Notes: a model not told the origin generated them from the sequence alone. Positions 44,401 to 56,454 are shown, counted from the first letter of the stretch. The stretch: DNA of 64,000 nt from Maea johnstoni (GCA_963942565.1 OZ012686.1:7729292-7793291); one strand, 5' to 3'. Numbers and translations are program-made.

Positions 44401-47400
44401 AAATCAGAAAATATAATTGAATGAATCTTTTAACACCGCAATGATTGGTTGCACATGCTTGCAAGTTTGGTTTGTAACATTTGTTTGACGTGGGAGCATT
44501 TTCAAAGTATACAAAGCACCACAAGCAGTGGCCCGACAAAAAGGAGTAACTTGTTTCTCGGAATGGGTACATATGTGATGTGAAGCATGTTTCGCCAATT
44601 ATAATGCAGGTGAGGCTTTTGAGTAAAGGTTGGATGTGGATGAAGCTAGTTTGATCTGTTGATCAACACTGCCTGGTCCTAGCACCTACCACTTGATGTT
44701 TGCTGCCAACATTGCCTTCCAGCTGTGGGTGTATTATTAGCTGTATGAGGAAGTGATGCTGTACTTATCTCTCTATAATAACTTGTCCTAAATATTAATC
44801 TGTCAGCTGCTCAGCAGCATAGGCGCTTAGAAGTAGGTCATCCTGGATCTTTCGAGGTGCGTTTTCTAGTTGCACCTATGCACATGTGCCTTCCTCTGTA
44901 ACCTAGTTTGGGATTCTCCATCAGACAGAAAACTGTACTGCTGTTTATACATAGTTAATTGTCTGTTGGACTATGACTCGATAACTTCTCAAGTGAAGTT
45001 TACTCTGGGGTGTTGGCCCTGTTTGGTTTCGGGCCAAGAATGTCTGGGATTAGCGTAATTGTTTTAGTCGTGCCATTTTGGGTTAGTAAGTACTGTTTTC
45101 TGTTTTTGGCTTTAATGAAGCCCCTAAAGTAACAGACTTGTTTAGTTATGTGGAATTTTAGATAACACCAGTAGTAATCTGGGTCAAAGGATCCTGCAGT
45201 ACATACCAGTAGTACGAGCTTGCAGTACAGATGGATGTCTGTCTGCTTGGTTTGGAGAGAACCAACATGTATGTAATCTGACACGGCTGACATTCTGGAT
45301 CAACAGGAAGGCTGCTAGTGGTAATATGAGGGGGGCAGCATTTGGATCTGCTTCACACAGTATGCATGGGTGAGGAATCCCATCAGTAAGGCACTCAGGG
45401 TATGCATTTATTAAGGTGCATAGTTAGTAGTTACTCTAAAAAAAAAAAGAGAAAACGCTATTTTTTGTATGAAGTTCGTACACATTCAATTTCTTAATAC
45501 ATGGAATATGTTCCTTTTATATGAATATGTTGACATGCATATCATTTCTATTTTGCTTAGAAATGCTATAAATTTGCATGGCTGACGGATGTGTGTTGAG
45601 TCCTTTGAACATGGGTTAAACTAGCTGCTGCTACATTTGTTGTGGTATTACCATGTACATATTGTAACTACACAAACAAACAGTTTAGCTTGAATCTGGA
45701 GGTTCTTCTTATCAGTTATGCCATGTAATTTGCTTTTGTTTCTTTAGACTGGCACGTATACTAACCAAGTATATTTTGATTTTTGTCTTACTCAACTGGT
45801 AGGAGTATTCTAATCCTACATTATCCCAGTTAGTCAAGTGAGGCCTCCTAGCTATTTTTATTGAGAGCGGCATTGCCGTTTTGGTCACATTCCCTCAGTC
45901 TTTGTCATTGTCCTGAGGTTTCAGAACATAACTTGCTACAGTACAGGCCAGTTGAGCAGTTAAACATCGCCATTGTAGAGACATCCAGTACAAAGATCGG
46001 TCTTCGTTTGTACTCTGGGATGCTTCTGAACATCATGGTACTCAAGCAACATGTGAGTGCTTTTCTTTTATACAGGTGGTGACATTAAGTGTTTAATTTA
46101 GAACTTTAACAATGATTGTTTATAGGAAAACAAACAAGCATGGTTAAATTTCCCAAGATTTACTCTACCCTTGATTTATAACAGTATATATATATATATA
46201 TATGTTGGGTCATGGTGTGATTTGTGTACAGTATTAGAATTATTGCCTATTGGACAATTTGTTCTCTGATGTTCTGTATAAAGTGACTCATACTATTTTC
46301 TCTCTCTTGTGACTCATGTCTGACACAGGGCCTGGTAGCCCAGGCTAGTAAAAGGTCCTGCATTAAAGGATTAAAGTATGATAAAGTATATGACGCACAC
46401 AAATTCCTTACTTAAAGGATTAGAATATATAAGGGCAGCTAGACATTTCAGGAGAACTAGTCCATTATAGGCACTAGGGAGTTATATACCAAATTAAGGA
46501 AACCCCCTACTTATAGGTCTTGCCCATAGTTCAATAACATTTCACAGGGCAACTTGGGGCATGAAAGGGTTAACAAGGAATGTCTACCCTGCACTCGGCC
46601 ACTCAGCCATACATGGTCCTATTTCCTAGTACATGTATGTCCATCTCATGCATTGCTCAGCCATTGAGAAACATCTATAAATAACATTCATTGTGCTATG
46701 ACATCACCCCTTGCCTGTATGGAAAGCTCAAGCTACAAATGGAATTCAAATAGGTTTACTTATGAAGATATATTTGATTATTGATATATGTAATAATTAT
46801 CAGATTTTGTATTTCTAGGGTTACAAATACTTACATTTGTATAGAATATGTATAGAAAATCTAACATACACAGGTCTCTGTCCAATTAATCGCATGTTAA
46901 AGTATCTTGTTGGCTTCGGACCTTCGGTCCAAACTGGAATCTCTATATAAGGAAGTTGACTGCCGCTGTTGAGCAGGGAAATCTCTTGATTCTTTTTGGT
47001 ATCTATACGCAATAGCGGCAATTGATACCCCTCTAAGTTTGCTTTTTGAAGGTGCAGTTGGGCTCCTTGGAAAAGACTTCTAAATTTCGAGCCCTTACGG
47101 CCTTACCCCTTCTCCTAAGTAAGAAGCTTGACTGGTGACTGAGCAGTAATCCCCCCTTGATGTCTGTCTGATATGGTGTAGTTTCAGCTAGCTTACTAGA
47201 GGCAGCCAGCAGCTGGCTGCATTCGGGATTGAAGTAACAGGTGTGATCAATGAACCATACTGGGAAACAGGAAGGTTGTTTTCTTTAAAAAAAGATATAT
47301 CTGAATCATAGATTACATAACATGAAGTACCTTAGAAAAATTCTTTCTTTAGTTGTGACAAATCTACAATATGTATCATTTTGTCCCCAACCAATCATAG

Positions 47401-50400
47401 CAGATAATATCAAAGACGAGGCAGGACTCAACAGCTCCTGTAGACTATGTAGGGCTACTAGTCCCCGTAATTTGGACTTCAGAAAATATTGGCAGGACTG
47501 CTGCGTGCAACATAACCACCTGCCCCGTTGCAAGTTAATTCAGCAAAAAATAGCAATTAGGCTACCAGAACAAAACCCTAACTTCCCCTGCTCGGCAAGT
47601 AATGTTTCCGGCAGAGTCCTCGCAGTGTATTAACTCAACTTTGTTTAAATAACAGAGTGCCGGGGCGAGTAGAAGTGGCGACGGGGCAAGTAAACTCAAG
47701 GGGCAGCTTGCCCCACTCGCTCGGCAAGTGATGTTTTGGAACCATTGTTGCACCCTGCTAGAGGATCTCAAGTTTTGCTGTCCCTTTTGGATAACTTAGT
47801 ACCTGGAGACTCCGCTATGGAGGCTGCATGTACACAAGGCTGCTATTGTATGGCAGCATACTGAGCATAGGGTGATATATGGTGCATGGGAAACCCTTCC
47901 TACTAGTACCTGGAGACTCCGCTATGGAGGCTGCATGTATACAAGCCTGCTATGTATGGCAGCATACTGAGCATAGGGTGATATATGGTGCATGGGAAGC
48001 CCTTCCTACTAGTACCTGGAGACTCTGCTATGGAGGCTGCATGTACACAAGCCTGCTATGTATGGCAGCATACTGAGCATAGGGTGATATAGGGTGCATG
48101 GGAAACCCTTCCTACTAGTACCTGGAGACTCCGCTATGGAGGCTGCATGTACACAAGCCTGCTATGTATGGCAGCATACTGAGCATAGGGTGATATATGG
48201 TGCATGGGAAGCCCTTCCTACTAGTACCTGGAGACTCAGCTATGGAGGCTGCATGTACACAAGCCTGCTATGTATGGCAGCATACTGAGCATAGGGTGAT
48301 ATATGGTGCATGGGAAGCCCTTCCTACTAGTACCTGGAGACTCAGCTATGGAGGCTGCATGTACACAAGCCTGCAATGTATGGCAGTATAGGGTGATATA
48401 TGATGCATGGGAAGCCCTTCCTACTAGTACCTGGAGTCTCAGCTATGGAGGCTGCATGTACACAAGCCTGCAATGTATGGCAGTATAGGGTGATATATGG
48501 TGCATGGGAAGCCCTTCCTACTAGTACCTGGAGACTCAGCTATGGAGGCTGCATGTACACAAGCCTGCTATGTATGGCAGTATAGGGTGATATATGGTGC
48601 ATAAGAAGCCCTTCCTACTAGTACCTGGAGATTTCGCTATGGAGGCTGCATGTACACAAGCCTGATATGTATGGCAGTATAGGGTGATATATGGTGCATA
48701 AGAAGCCCTTCCTACTAGTACCTGGAGACTCAGCTATGGAGGCTGCATGTACACAAGCCTGCTATGTATGGGGTGATATATGGTGCATGAGAAGCCCTTC
48801 CAACTAGTACCTACTAGTACCTGGAGGCTGCATACATGTACATAAACAAGCTTGTGGTGATTCACATGAGAGAGAGAGATTGGTACCGATATTCGATACA
48901 ATACCAAATATCCATATTAACTTGAACAATGTATGGTATCTTTAACATCTTTTTCACTGCTTAACAATATGAAATTGTCTCAACTGCTACCCAGACATCT
49001 CCACACAAAGGCAGTCGTCAATTTTTTAGTGATATTTCTGAAGATAAACAGTGTTTAATTTGATAAGATTAAGTCTTGTATCGTTAAAAATATCGATAAG
49101 ATATTGTTTCGGAAATATTGATATTGTGTCGTGAAAATTTCAAAGGTGCCAATCCTGAGAGAGAGAGAGAGCTTGTGCAGTGCTGGGATGATTAATCAAT
49201 CGTCTTGCCATGATTTCTGATTGAACGATCATTAAAACAAAAGATCAACCATTTTCAATTGTGTTCTCTATATCCATTCACAAGTGGCCTTATTTACCAT
49301 GAAAACCATGCATAAAAGTAAAAGATTATTGCACCTAACATGAACTACGAGTTCTTAACCATTTATCAAATGCAAGTGGGCATATTAACAGTCACAATGA
49401 GCTATCAATGGATCTAAAATTTGGACGATTAATCAAGCTGAAATTTTTCAACAATTCCCAGCACTAGTATCAATTGACTTCGCTGAGAGAGTGGGAGCGC
49501 ATATGCATCAATGTGATATATTTGTGGCCTCTAGCCCTCTATGTATGCTTACTTTATGCACCAATCTGATTTATTTGTGGCCTCTATGTATGCTTACTGT
49601 ATGCACCAATCTGATATATTTGCTACCTGTATCTATGCTTACTTAACTCTTCTGGGGAAAAGGGTGTTAGCACATACACTGATCTGACATATTTGCGACA
49701 TGTATCTATGCTTACTTAACTCTGCTGGGATAGAAAGTGTATACACATACACTAATCTGATATATTTACGACATATCTATGCTTACTAAACTGCTGGGAT
49801 AGGGAGCGTATTCACATAACTCTTCTGGGGAAAAGAGTGTTAGCACATACACTGATCTGACATATATCTACGCTTAACTCTTCTAGGGAAAAGAATGTTA
49901 GCACATACACTGATCTGACATATTTGCGACATGTATCTATGCTTACTTAACTCTGCTGGGATAGAAAGTGTATACACATACACTAATCTGATATATTTAC
50001 GACATATCTATGCTTACTAAACTGCTGGGATAGGGAGCGTATTCACATAACTCTTCTGGGGAAAAGAGTGTTAGCACATACACTGATCTGACATATATCT
50101 ACGCTTAACTCTTCTAGGGAAAAGAATGTTAGCACATACACTGATCTGACATATTTGCGACATGTATCTATGCTTACTTAACTCTTCTGGGGAAAAGAGT
50201 GTTAGCTCATACACTGATCTGACATATTTGCGACATGTATCTATGCTTACTAAACTTTTCTGGGGGAAAAGTGTTAGCACATACACCAATTTGATATATT
50301 TGCGATCTGTATAGATCTATGCTTACTGGACTTGTGGGATAGAGGGTGTTAGCACATACACTGATCTGATATATTTGCGACATATCTATGCTTACTTAAC

Positions 50401-53400
50401 TCTGCTGGGATAGAGGGTGTTAGACTTAACTCTGCTGGGATAGAGGGTGTTAGCACATACACTGATCTGATATATTTGCTACATATCTATGCTTACTTAA
50501 CTCTGCTGGGATAGAGGGTGTTAGACTTAACTCTGCTGGGATAGAAAGTGTATACACATACACTGATCTGATATATTTGCGACATATCTATGCTTACTAA
50601 ACTCTGCTGGGATAGAGGGTGTTAGCACATACACTGATCTGATATATTTGCTACATATCTATGCTTACTTAACTCTGCTGGGATAGAGGGTGTTAGACTT
50701 AACTCTGCTGGGATAGAAAGTGTATACACATACACTGATCTGATATATTTGCGACACATCTATGCTTACTTAACTCTGCTGGGATAGAGGGTGTTAGACT
50801 AAACTCTGCTGGGATAGAAAGTGTATACACATACACTGATCTGATATATTTGCGACATATCTGTGCTTACTTAACTCTGCTGGGATAGAGGGTGTTAGAC
50901 TTAACTCTGCTGGGATAGAGGATGTTAGCACATACACTGATCTGATATATTTGCCACATATCTATGCTTACTAAACTCTGCTGGGATAGAAAGTGTATAC
51001 ACATACACTGATCTGATATATTTGCCACTTATCTATGCTTACTTAACTCTGCTGGGATAGAAAGTGTATACACATACACTAATCTGATATATTTGCGAAA
51101 TATCTATGCTTACTTAACTCTCCTGGGATAGAGAGCGTATTCACATACACTGATCTGGTGTATGTACAACCTCTATTCCCACTGTCCCACCGAGACTCTT
51201 ATGGTAAGGTGGAGAGGGCATTGCACCAATCTGATGTATTTACAACCCAGTGTCTTAGCCAGGATCTAGAAACTGGGTGCCTAAAATTGGCGGTTGTAAC
51301 ATTTTTGGGTGTCCAAAATTTTAGGGGGATCACAATATACTCATTTTTCAACCATAAACATGCATAAATTCATCAAAATAAGACACGATATCATAAAACA
51401 ATGTCATGGGAATTAGAAGGAGATGAAAAAATTCAATTATAAGCTTGAGATTGAGATTTTTAGAAATTTCACACTAAACAATTTGGGTGTCCTGAGGGGT
51501 TCTTTTTAAGGGTTTGGGTGTCCAAAAAGGCAACCAGACGCCCTGCTGGCTAAGACCATGCCCACTGGACTCCTATGCTGAGGTGGAGGGGGCATTGCAC
51601 CAATCTGATGTACATATTTACAACCTGTATCTGTGCTTACTGGACTATTCTTTAAACCTACAATGCACACGCACCACTCTGAAATAGTTGCCACCTGTCT
51701 AAAGCTGTGTCTCTATGCTTACTGGACTCTGCTGCTCAGAGAGAAAGAGAACCCACGACTGATGATCCTTCTTTGAACTCTGACCTTTAGGCTTCAGGAG
51801 TAGCTGTTCGTGATGAATGCGTCACGATTTTCGAGGAGTTGAAGCTTCGCCATAAATTCAGATACATAGTGTATAAACTGAGCAGTAACAATGAAGAAAT
51901 TGTTGTGGAAACCAAGATGGCGAAGGAGGATGAGGACGCAAATGAGGCTCCTAGGGACCGCTACGCGAAGTTCAAGGAGGAGCTAACCAAGACCGGAGCG
52001 GACAATACTAAGCAATGCCGCTATGCTGTCTATGACGTGCAGTACTTACGGGCAGATGGTCAGCAACAAGACAAGGTGGTGTTTATTGTCTGGTAAGTTG
52101 GAAGGGTATCATTAGTCATCTGCGAATTGGTAACATCAGTTTCGCTCTCGAGGAATGTTGAAAGTTTGTCCGATTGTCGAAGCAGTTAACAGTCAGTTAG
52201 TTGTCTTATGTGGCTTGCGATTGCCATTCAACACTTGAGCCATTGTTTTTCACAGAAATAATTTTTCAGTTGAGATTCAATGTTTTAGTTCTGACAATAT
52301 CTACTTTGCGTAGATTCTCCCAAATTTTTACTAGGCTAGAACTACACTGATTTGTATGTCTGGCACATGTTTGACACATGCTTATTTAAAAAATAAGATT
52401 GAGAGATAGAGAGAGTCTTCATTTGTACATATGAAACAGCAGTGCCTTCTTCAGTGCAGACAGCAGTGCCCACAGGGAATGTTTTGAAAGAAGATCTGAA
52501 GTATTTAGAACATTTTGCCCGGCGGCAGAAATGCTTGTTGCCTAGGAGGTGGTGGGACTATTTCAAGACTGTCAGAATCGGCAACTCAGTGAGCACTACT
52601 ACTGCTTGTTTTTTTAGCAGCACTGATACATTTATAGTACCAAAATGTATGGCAAAGGGCTTGAAACAAACATGCACTTGTATACATTTAGAACTGGTGC
52701 TTATATATAGAACTTGTCCTAAGAAAAAAATAATGGTATGATTTGGAACACCATTTGAGATCTTTAACCCCTGCCATCTATTGAATATTGAAATATTTTT
52801 GTACAATTAACAATATATAGGACAACATTCATATTTCATTATTTATTGCGTCTGTTTAACCTTAGAGAGAAGGAACAGAGAATGGGAGGGATGGGTGGTG
52901 AGTTCTGTTCTCACATCCAATGCACACTGGCCTTATTGAAATGCATACATTCATGATATTTATAGACAGTCTTAGCCAGGATTAAGAACTGGGTGCCCAA
53001 AATTGGCAATTGTAAAAATTTTGGCCGTCCAATTTTCAAGGGAAATCATAATATACTCTGGTTAGTGATTTAAACCATTAACATTTATTTAATTATTTAT
53101 ATGAGGTATAATATCCATGAACGATGCCATTAGAATTATATTGAGGAGAGGAAAAATCAATTATATATTAGAAATTGATATTTCAGGAAATTGCTCACAA
53201 AAAGATTTGGGGTTCTTTGAGGGTGGTTTTTGAAGGTTTGGGTGTCCAAATAACACCTAGATGCCCTGCCCTGCTGGCTAAGACTATCACCTATTGTTTA
53301 TAGATTGACATTGATTTTTTGTTCAGATCTGGAGTTTTATTCCCAAGAAATTTTCATTAATTGGGCCTTGTTTTTAGATGAAACTTCAATAGACGTGATA

Positions 53401-54328
53401 TTTACTGCAGGGCCTGACACTTTGATTTCAGGCCTCTTGATAAGGGTCAAAAACAGGAATTCTGAAAATTCCAGGGGCCCGTAGCAAAATCTAGGGGCAT
53501 ATGCCCCTGGGAAAGTCTAACCCTTATTAGAATAATAACTTTTCTAGAGGCATACATAATATAAGTAGATGATTTTGCAATAGATGAGATTTTTTTGTTA
53601 TGAATTCTCAATTCATCGTAATTTCGCGTGTATAAGACGCAGTTGACGCACCCACATTTAAGACGCATCCCTTGTTCAGGCCTTTTAAAATGATGTATAG
53701 TCCTTTGTGTATAGTGCACACCCCCTTTTTGGCTTCATGGAGCGTCCCGGTGGTTGGGTGCATATTGTCAGGTTTTTGTGTGGTGGAAAAGCATAAATCG
53801 TCAAGATTGGCGTAAATCTGACGTAAAAAAACCTTGGTTTTTACCTTTTCAGGCCACTATATTTAAAGAGAACATTCAAAATAAAAAAAATAATGCAATC
53901 TCGGTCTATCGCATACATCGTCTAAACCGGCAACTATTTTGGCACAGATCCGTGGGCCCAAAATGCACTGCGCACAGAAGTCAACATCGATTTTGGATCT
54001 CTTTGTGGCCTGGGGACTCCATGTAAAACATAGATTTCTAGCTTTGTGTATAAGTTGCACCCTGATTTAAGTGTAAAAAAAGTGTCTTATACTCGCGAAA
54101 CTACGGTACTGGGGCGGTTATGATGAAGATGGATGATGCTATTGTGTCTGTTGCTTGTGGCTTTCCAGGTGCCCAGATGAGGCCAAAATCAAACAGAAGA
54201 TGATGTACGCCAGCAGCAAGGATGCCCTGAAAAAAAAGTTACTCGGGATCAAAATCGAAATACAGGCCAACGATGAAGCGGAGGCCTCCTGGGACGCCAT
54301 CATGGAAAAACTTGTCGGGCACAAATAA
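41447..54328 (+). CDS. ADF/cofilin family actin-depolymerising protein
   Basis: Join of 41447-41449, 51791-52092 and 54169-54328: 465 nt, 154 residues plus stop, the usual cofilin length (about 140-170). It begins MASGVAV, with Ser3 in place, the site that LIM/TES kinases phosphorylate to switch cofilins off. The central part (YAVYDVQYLRADGQ... KVVFIVWCPDEAKIKQKMMY) leads into ASSKDALKKKLLGIKIEIQA, the conserved long actin-binding helix. The protein severs and depolymerises ADP-actin filaments in the cytosol. The vertebrate-type nuclear-import cluster (KKRKK) is replaced here by an acidic-basic stretch, KMAKEDEDANEAPRD. An ATG-only first exon is the arrangement known for vertebrate cofilin/ADF genes. 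The family is certain; orthology to a named vertebrate paralogue is not assigned. Confidence 0.95.
42651..42882. mobile_element. MITE, GTGCAACATAAC / GTTGCACCCTG ends, copy 1
   Basis: The ends are inverted (GTGCAACA). The interior (gcaagtaaactcaaggggc, agcttgccccgctc) matches the copy at 47,501-47,757. CAGGGTGCAAC-type ends suggest hAT, but no TSD is proven. Confidence 0.6.
43073..43427. mobile_element. hAT-like MITE, GGCTCGACATTAAG ends
   Basis: The left end ggctcgacattaag and the right end cttaatgttgagctc are inverted. The flanks tatctcat and tatctctg form an imperfect 8-bp duplication (6/8). The interior repeats gggctagtaaa/tagccct units in both orientations. Confidence 0.65.
43688..44321. 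mobile_element. hAT MITE (634 bp) with exact 8-bp target duplication, copy 1
   Basis: It begins TAGGGCTGTACACCGGTACC and ends GGTATGCAGCCCTG. AATCTAAT lies directly on both sides (43,680-43,687 and 44,322-44,329). The middle third is a large imperfect hairpin built from cgctactacgcggtagcgat-like arms. No ORF. It is related, in opposite orientation, to 62,099-62,727. Confidence 0.88.
47501..47757. mobile_element. MITE, GTGCAACATAAC / GTTGCACCCTG ends, copy 2
   Basis: Same family and orientation as 42,651-42,882, with shared gcagagtcctcgca and aaactcaaggggcagcttgc segments. Confidence 0.6.
47796..48840. repeat. Satellite in cofilin intron 1, unit ~106 bp (97-bp variant), ~10 copies
   Basis: The units contain actagtacctggagactc, ctatggaggctgcatgta and agggtgatatatggtgcatg. 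Early units are 106 bp apart (48,197 to 48,303); from 48,303 on many lack a 9-base piece (97 bp). It is highly homogeneous, hence recently expanded. It is not coding, since the period is not a multiple of 3. Confidence 0.93.
49490..51150. repeat. Satellite in cofilin intron 1, unit ~71 bp, ~20+ copies
   Basis: The core unit contains acatacactgatctgatat, atttgcgacatatctatgct and tacttaactctgctgggat. Some units carry an extra ~28-base partial copy (acttaactctgctgggatag...). A degenerate, unexpanded version lies at 57,240-57,990 in the downstream duplicate. Confidence 0.93.
51248..51557. mobile_element. hAT-like MITE, CAGGGTCTTAGCC family
   Basis: Inverted ends cagtgtcttagccagga and gctggctaagacca, ~310 bp, no ORF. 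It ends ~230 bp before cofilin exon 2. It matches 32,181, 52,976 and 54,588. Confidence 0.75.
51791..52092 (+). CDS. Cofilin exon 2
   Basis: Acceptor tgacctttag and donor GTCTG|gtaagt; 302 bp encoding ASGVAVRDECVTIFEELKLR through KVVFIV plus two bases of a Trp codon. It carries the Ser3 regulatory site and most of the ADF fold. Confidence 0.95.
52976..53287. mobile_element. hAT-like MITE, CAGGGTCTTAGCC family
   Basis: Ends cagtcttagccaggat and gctggctaagacta are inverted. Same orientation as 51,248; more diverged. Confidence 0.72.
53408..53525. mobile_element. MITE, CAGGGCCTGACACTT...GTCTAACCCT family, short copy
   Basis: Shares ggtcaaaaacaggaattct and aatctaggggca with the copies at 56,848 and 58,400. 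The ends are loosely inverted (AGGG-TNAGAC). Confidence 0.6.
53616..54108. mobile_element. Inverted-repeat element, CGTAATTTCGCGTGTATAAGAC ends (given in parts)
   Basis: Left end cgtaatttcgcgtgtataag then acgc. Right end gtcttatactcgcgaaac then tacggta. About 490 bp; a second internal pair of gacgca/gcacac segments. This type of TTTCGCG...TATAAGRC end is widespread in invertebrate genomes; superfamily not assigned. Confidence 0.65.
54169..54328 (+). CDS. Cofilin exon 3 (terminal coding exon)
   Basis: Acceptor gtggctttccag; the first base completes Trp. It encodes CPDEAKIKQKMMYASSKDAL and the long actin-binding helix, ending MEKLVGHK-TAA (stop 54,326-54,328). Vertebrate genes split this region into two exons; here it is one. 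Confidence 0.95.
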
Positions 54329-54560
54329 TAGAAACCTCCACACAAATGCATTTGTAATCATATACAACAACGTAACCGCTATCCAAACTGATATCATTCC
54401 ATTTACAATTTCCAAGAAATAATTCCAAGTACTGTTTATGTATGTGGACTAATTTGCTTGATATTTCAGAAGAGGACTTGTTAGTGTTTGATATCTGTAT
54501 GTAATGGTATTTGCACTGGCTTCTTATTAAATACTTGATTATCAAATAGTTTAGTTGTAT
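54329..54560 (+). other. Cofilin 3' UTR with a candidate poly(A) signal
   Basis: ATTAAA at 54,526-54,531, followed by tgcctttatttc GT/T-rich sequence. A MITE begins at 54,588, so the transcript probably ends before it. Confidence 0.5.
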
Positions 54561-54587
54561 GCCTTTATTTCCTATATAGTACGTCAT

Positions 54588-54897
54588 GGTCTTAGCCAGC
54601 AGGGCATCTGGGTGTCTTTTTGGACACCCAAACCCTTAAAAAGCACCCCTCAGGACACCCAATTTTTTTGGTGAGGAATTTCTTAAAATGTCAATCTCAA
54701 GCATATAACCAATTTTTTCATCCCCATATTATTCCTATGACATTGTATGAGGATATCATGGCTTATTTTGATAAATTCATATATGTTTATGGTTGAAATC
54801 TGGGTGTATTGTGGTCCCCCTCAAAAATTTGGACGCCCAAAAGGTTTTCAATTGCCAATTTTAGGCACCCAGTTTCTAAATTCTGGCTAAGACCCTG
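54588..54897. mobile_element. hAT-like MITE, CAGGGTCTTAGCC family, inverted copy
   Basis: Reads tggtcttagccagcaggg at the left and tctggctaagaccctg at the right. It lies opposite in orientation to 51,248 and 52,976, so copies flank cofilin exon 3 in opposite directions. Confidence 0.75.
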
Positions 54898-54934
54898 TAG
54901 TACATGCCCAAATGAACTGAAAAAAGAACCTATT

Positions 54935-55027
<93 letters not shown>
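54935..55027. repeat. (CA)n(TA)n microsatellite
   Basis: About 8 CA repeats followed by about 38 TA repeats. Confidence 0.97.
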
Positions 55028-55028
<1 letters not shown>

Positions 55029-55030
<2 letters not shown>

Positions 55031-55470
55031 GGGTCTTAGCCAGGATTCGAAAAATACCTGTCTAAGACAGCAATTCCAAATTTTCTGCCTGTCCAGATTT
55101 AGCTACTTCAAATTCTTATATACCAACTACATTTAAGGCCTAAAAAAAGTTGTTTGTTTCCTGTAACCCTACCCTAGGTAACAAGTTTTTATTCAAAAAA
55201 ATCCCTACCCTAAAGTTTTTTCTGCCCTCCCAACTCCCAATCATCTTTTTTTAGGCCTAATAGTTAGTCTATTGTGTATTTGAGTCAAAGAGGGCAATTT
55301 ACACTTCAGCCATGTCATAAAAGATGTTTTTTAGGTTAATATCTGGTTATTGTCCCCCAAAAAGCCAAAACTATAAATTCTTCCTAGAAATGTTTGCCTG
55401 TCCAAAAAGGAGATTTTAGGGAAACTACCTGTCCAAAAGATAGGCTGGACGGGTCCTGGATAAGTCCCTG
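55029..55470. mobile_element. hAT-like MITE, CAGGGTCTTAGCCAGGA / TCCTGGATAAGTCCCTG ends
   Basis: Ends inverted with two differences, ~440 bp. The interior is unlike the 310-bp family except at the ends. It sits directly after the (TA)n tract. Confidence 0.6.
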
Positions 55471-56454
55471 TTAATATACGACTGTTCATTGCATCCATAA
55501 AAGGCAAGTGAGTAAGGATTATCAACACTCAACCAATAAGGCTCCCTTCAAGCAATAAATAAGGCTTTTTCACCCCCTCTATAGGCTCTGACAGGGCAAT
55601 ATACCCTGTGGAAGAGGCCAATTGTCATACATTTCTCGGACAATTGAGCCATACATGGTCCTATTTTCCTAGTATGTCCATCTCATGCATTGTTCAGCCA
55701 TTGAGAAGCATCTATAAATATCATCCGTGCTATGACATCATCCCTTGTCGGTATGTAGAATTTGAGCTACAAATGTAATTCTAAGTTTACAATTGTAGAT
55801 ATAGTTATGTCAGTGATAAAAACTAACACCAGCCCAACTAGCCAATGCGAGTTTCTTTCAAATTGGGCGAGTTAGAGTCAAAATATGCTCGCCCATTGGG
55901 CGAGTGAACAATTCCCCAACCCTCAATATAAAAATTCCCACCCCAAACCCTATGTTTTGAAAAATAGGAAAAACTAAGAATAAATACTCACATGTCGTTG
56001 TCTTGTTTACATCCCCGCCATTTGCAAAAGGCTTTGTCTGACCTGTACTAGTAAGTTCAAAAATTCACTAGCCCAGTGGGCTAGTAATAGTAAAAATTAG
56101 TCTTTATGACTGTTATGTATGTGATAATTATCAGATTTTGTATCTCTAGGGTTACAAATACATTTGTATAGAATATGCATAGAAAATCTAACATACACCT
56201 CTTATTTTTAAAATCACCATTACAACCATGTTACAGTCAGATATTGTTGGCTTTGGTCCAAGCAGGAATCTCCATATAAGGAAGTTGACTGTTAGTGTGA
56301 TGACTTCATTTCTCAGTACTCGTGTTAACACATAAAATGTGAAATTAGGCTGGCGCAGGCTGACCTATTAAGGACTGAAAGTTCACTCAATGATAAACAG
56401 GTAGATACACTAAAGATACACAAATCTAAATGTGCATTTACAGTGTGCTTACTC

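Larger units (their letters stand above)
41450..51790 (+). other. Cofilin intron 1 (10.3 kb)
   Basis: Carries MITEs at 42,651, 43,073, 43,688, 47,501 and 51,248, satellites at 47,796-48,840 and 49,490-51,150, and the block (from about 46,590) that is duplicated downstream at 55.6 kb. The stretches 41,450-42,640, 44,330-46,580 and 48,840-49,490 show no gene or element that I recognise. A short (TA)n lies at 46,184-46,203. Confidence 0.8.
46590..52230 (+). repeat. Segmental duplication, parent copy (late intron 1 + exon 2 + early intron 2 of cofilin)
   Basis: Collinear matches with 55,640-58,660: gccatacatggtcctatt (46,607 / 55,648), agggttacaaatac (46,818 / 56,147), atataaggaagttgactg (46,945 / 56,273), the ccaatctgatatatt repeats, exon 2, and ggaatgttgaaagtttgtcc after the donor (52,151 / 58,596). 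This copy is longer because of satellite expansion. Confidence 0.85.
52093..54168 (+). other. Cofilin intron 2
   Basis: 2.08 kb, containing a CAGGGTCTTAGCC MITE (52,976-53,287), a CAGGGCCTGACACTT element (53,408-53,525) and a longer TTTCGCG-ended element (53,616-54,108). The remainder is AT-rich and unassigned. Confidence 0.85.

Noticed and set aside
47879-48585. Series of overlapping ~61-65-codon ORFs
   Set aside because: They recur at the satellite period (106/97 bp), which is not a multiple of 3; no selection on frame is evident.
49490-51150. CRISPR-like array
   Set aside because: Units are contiguous 71-bp tandem copies without unique spacers, in an animal intron.
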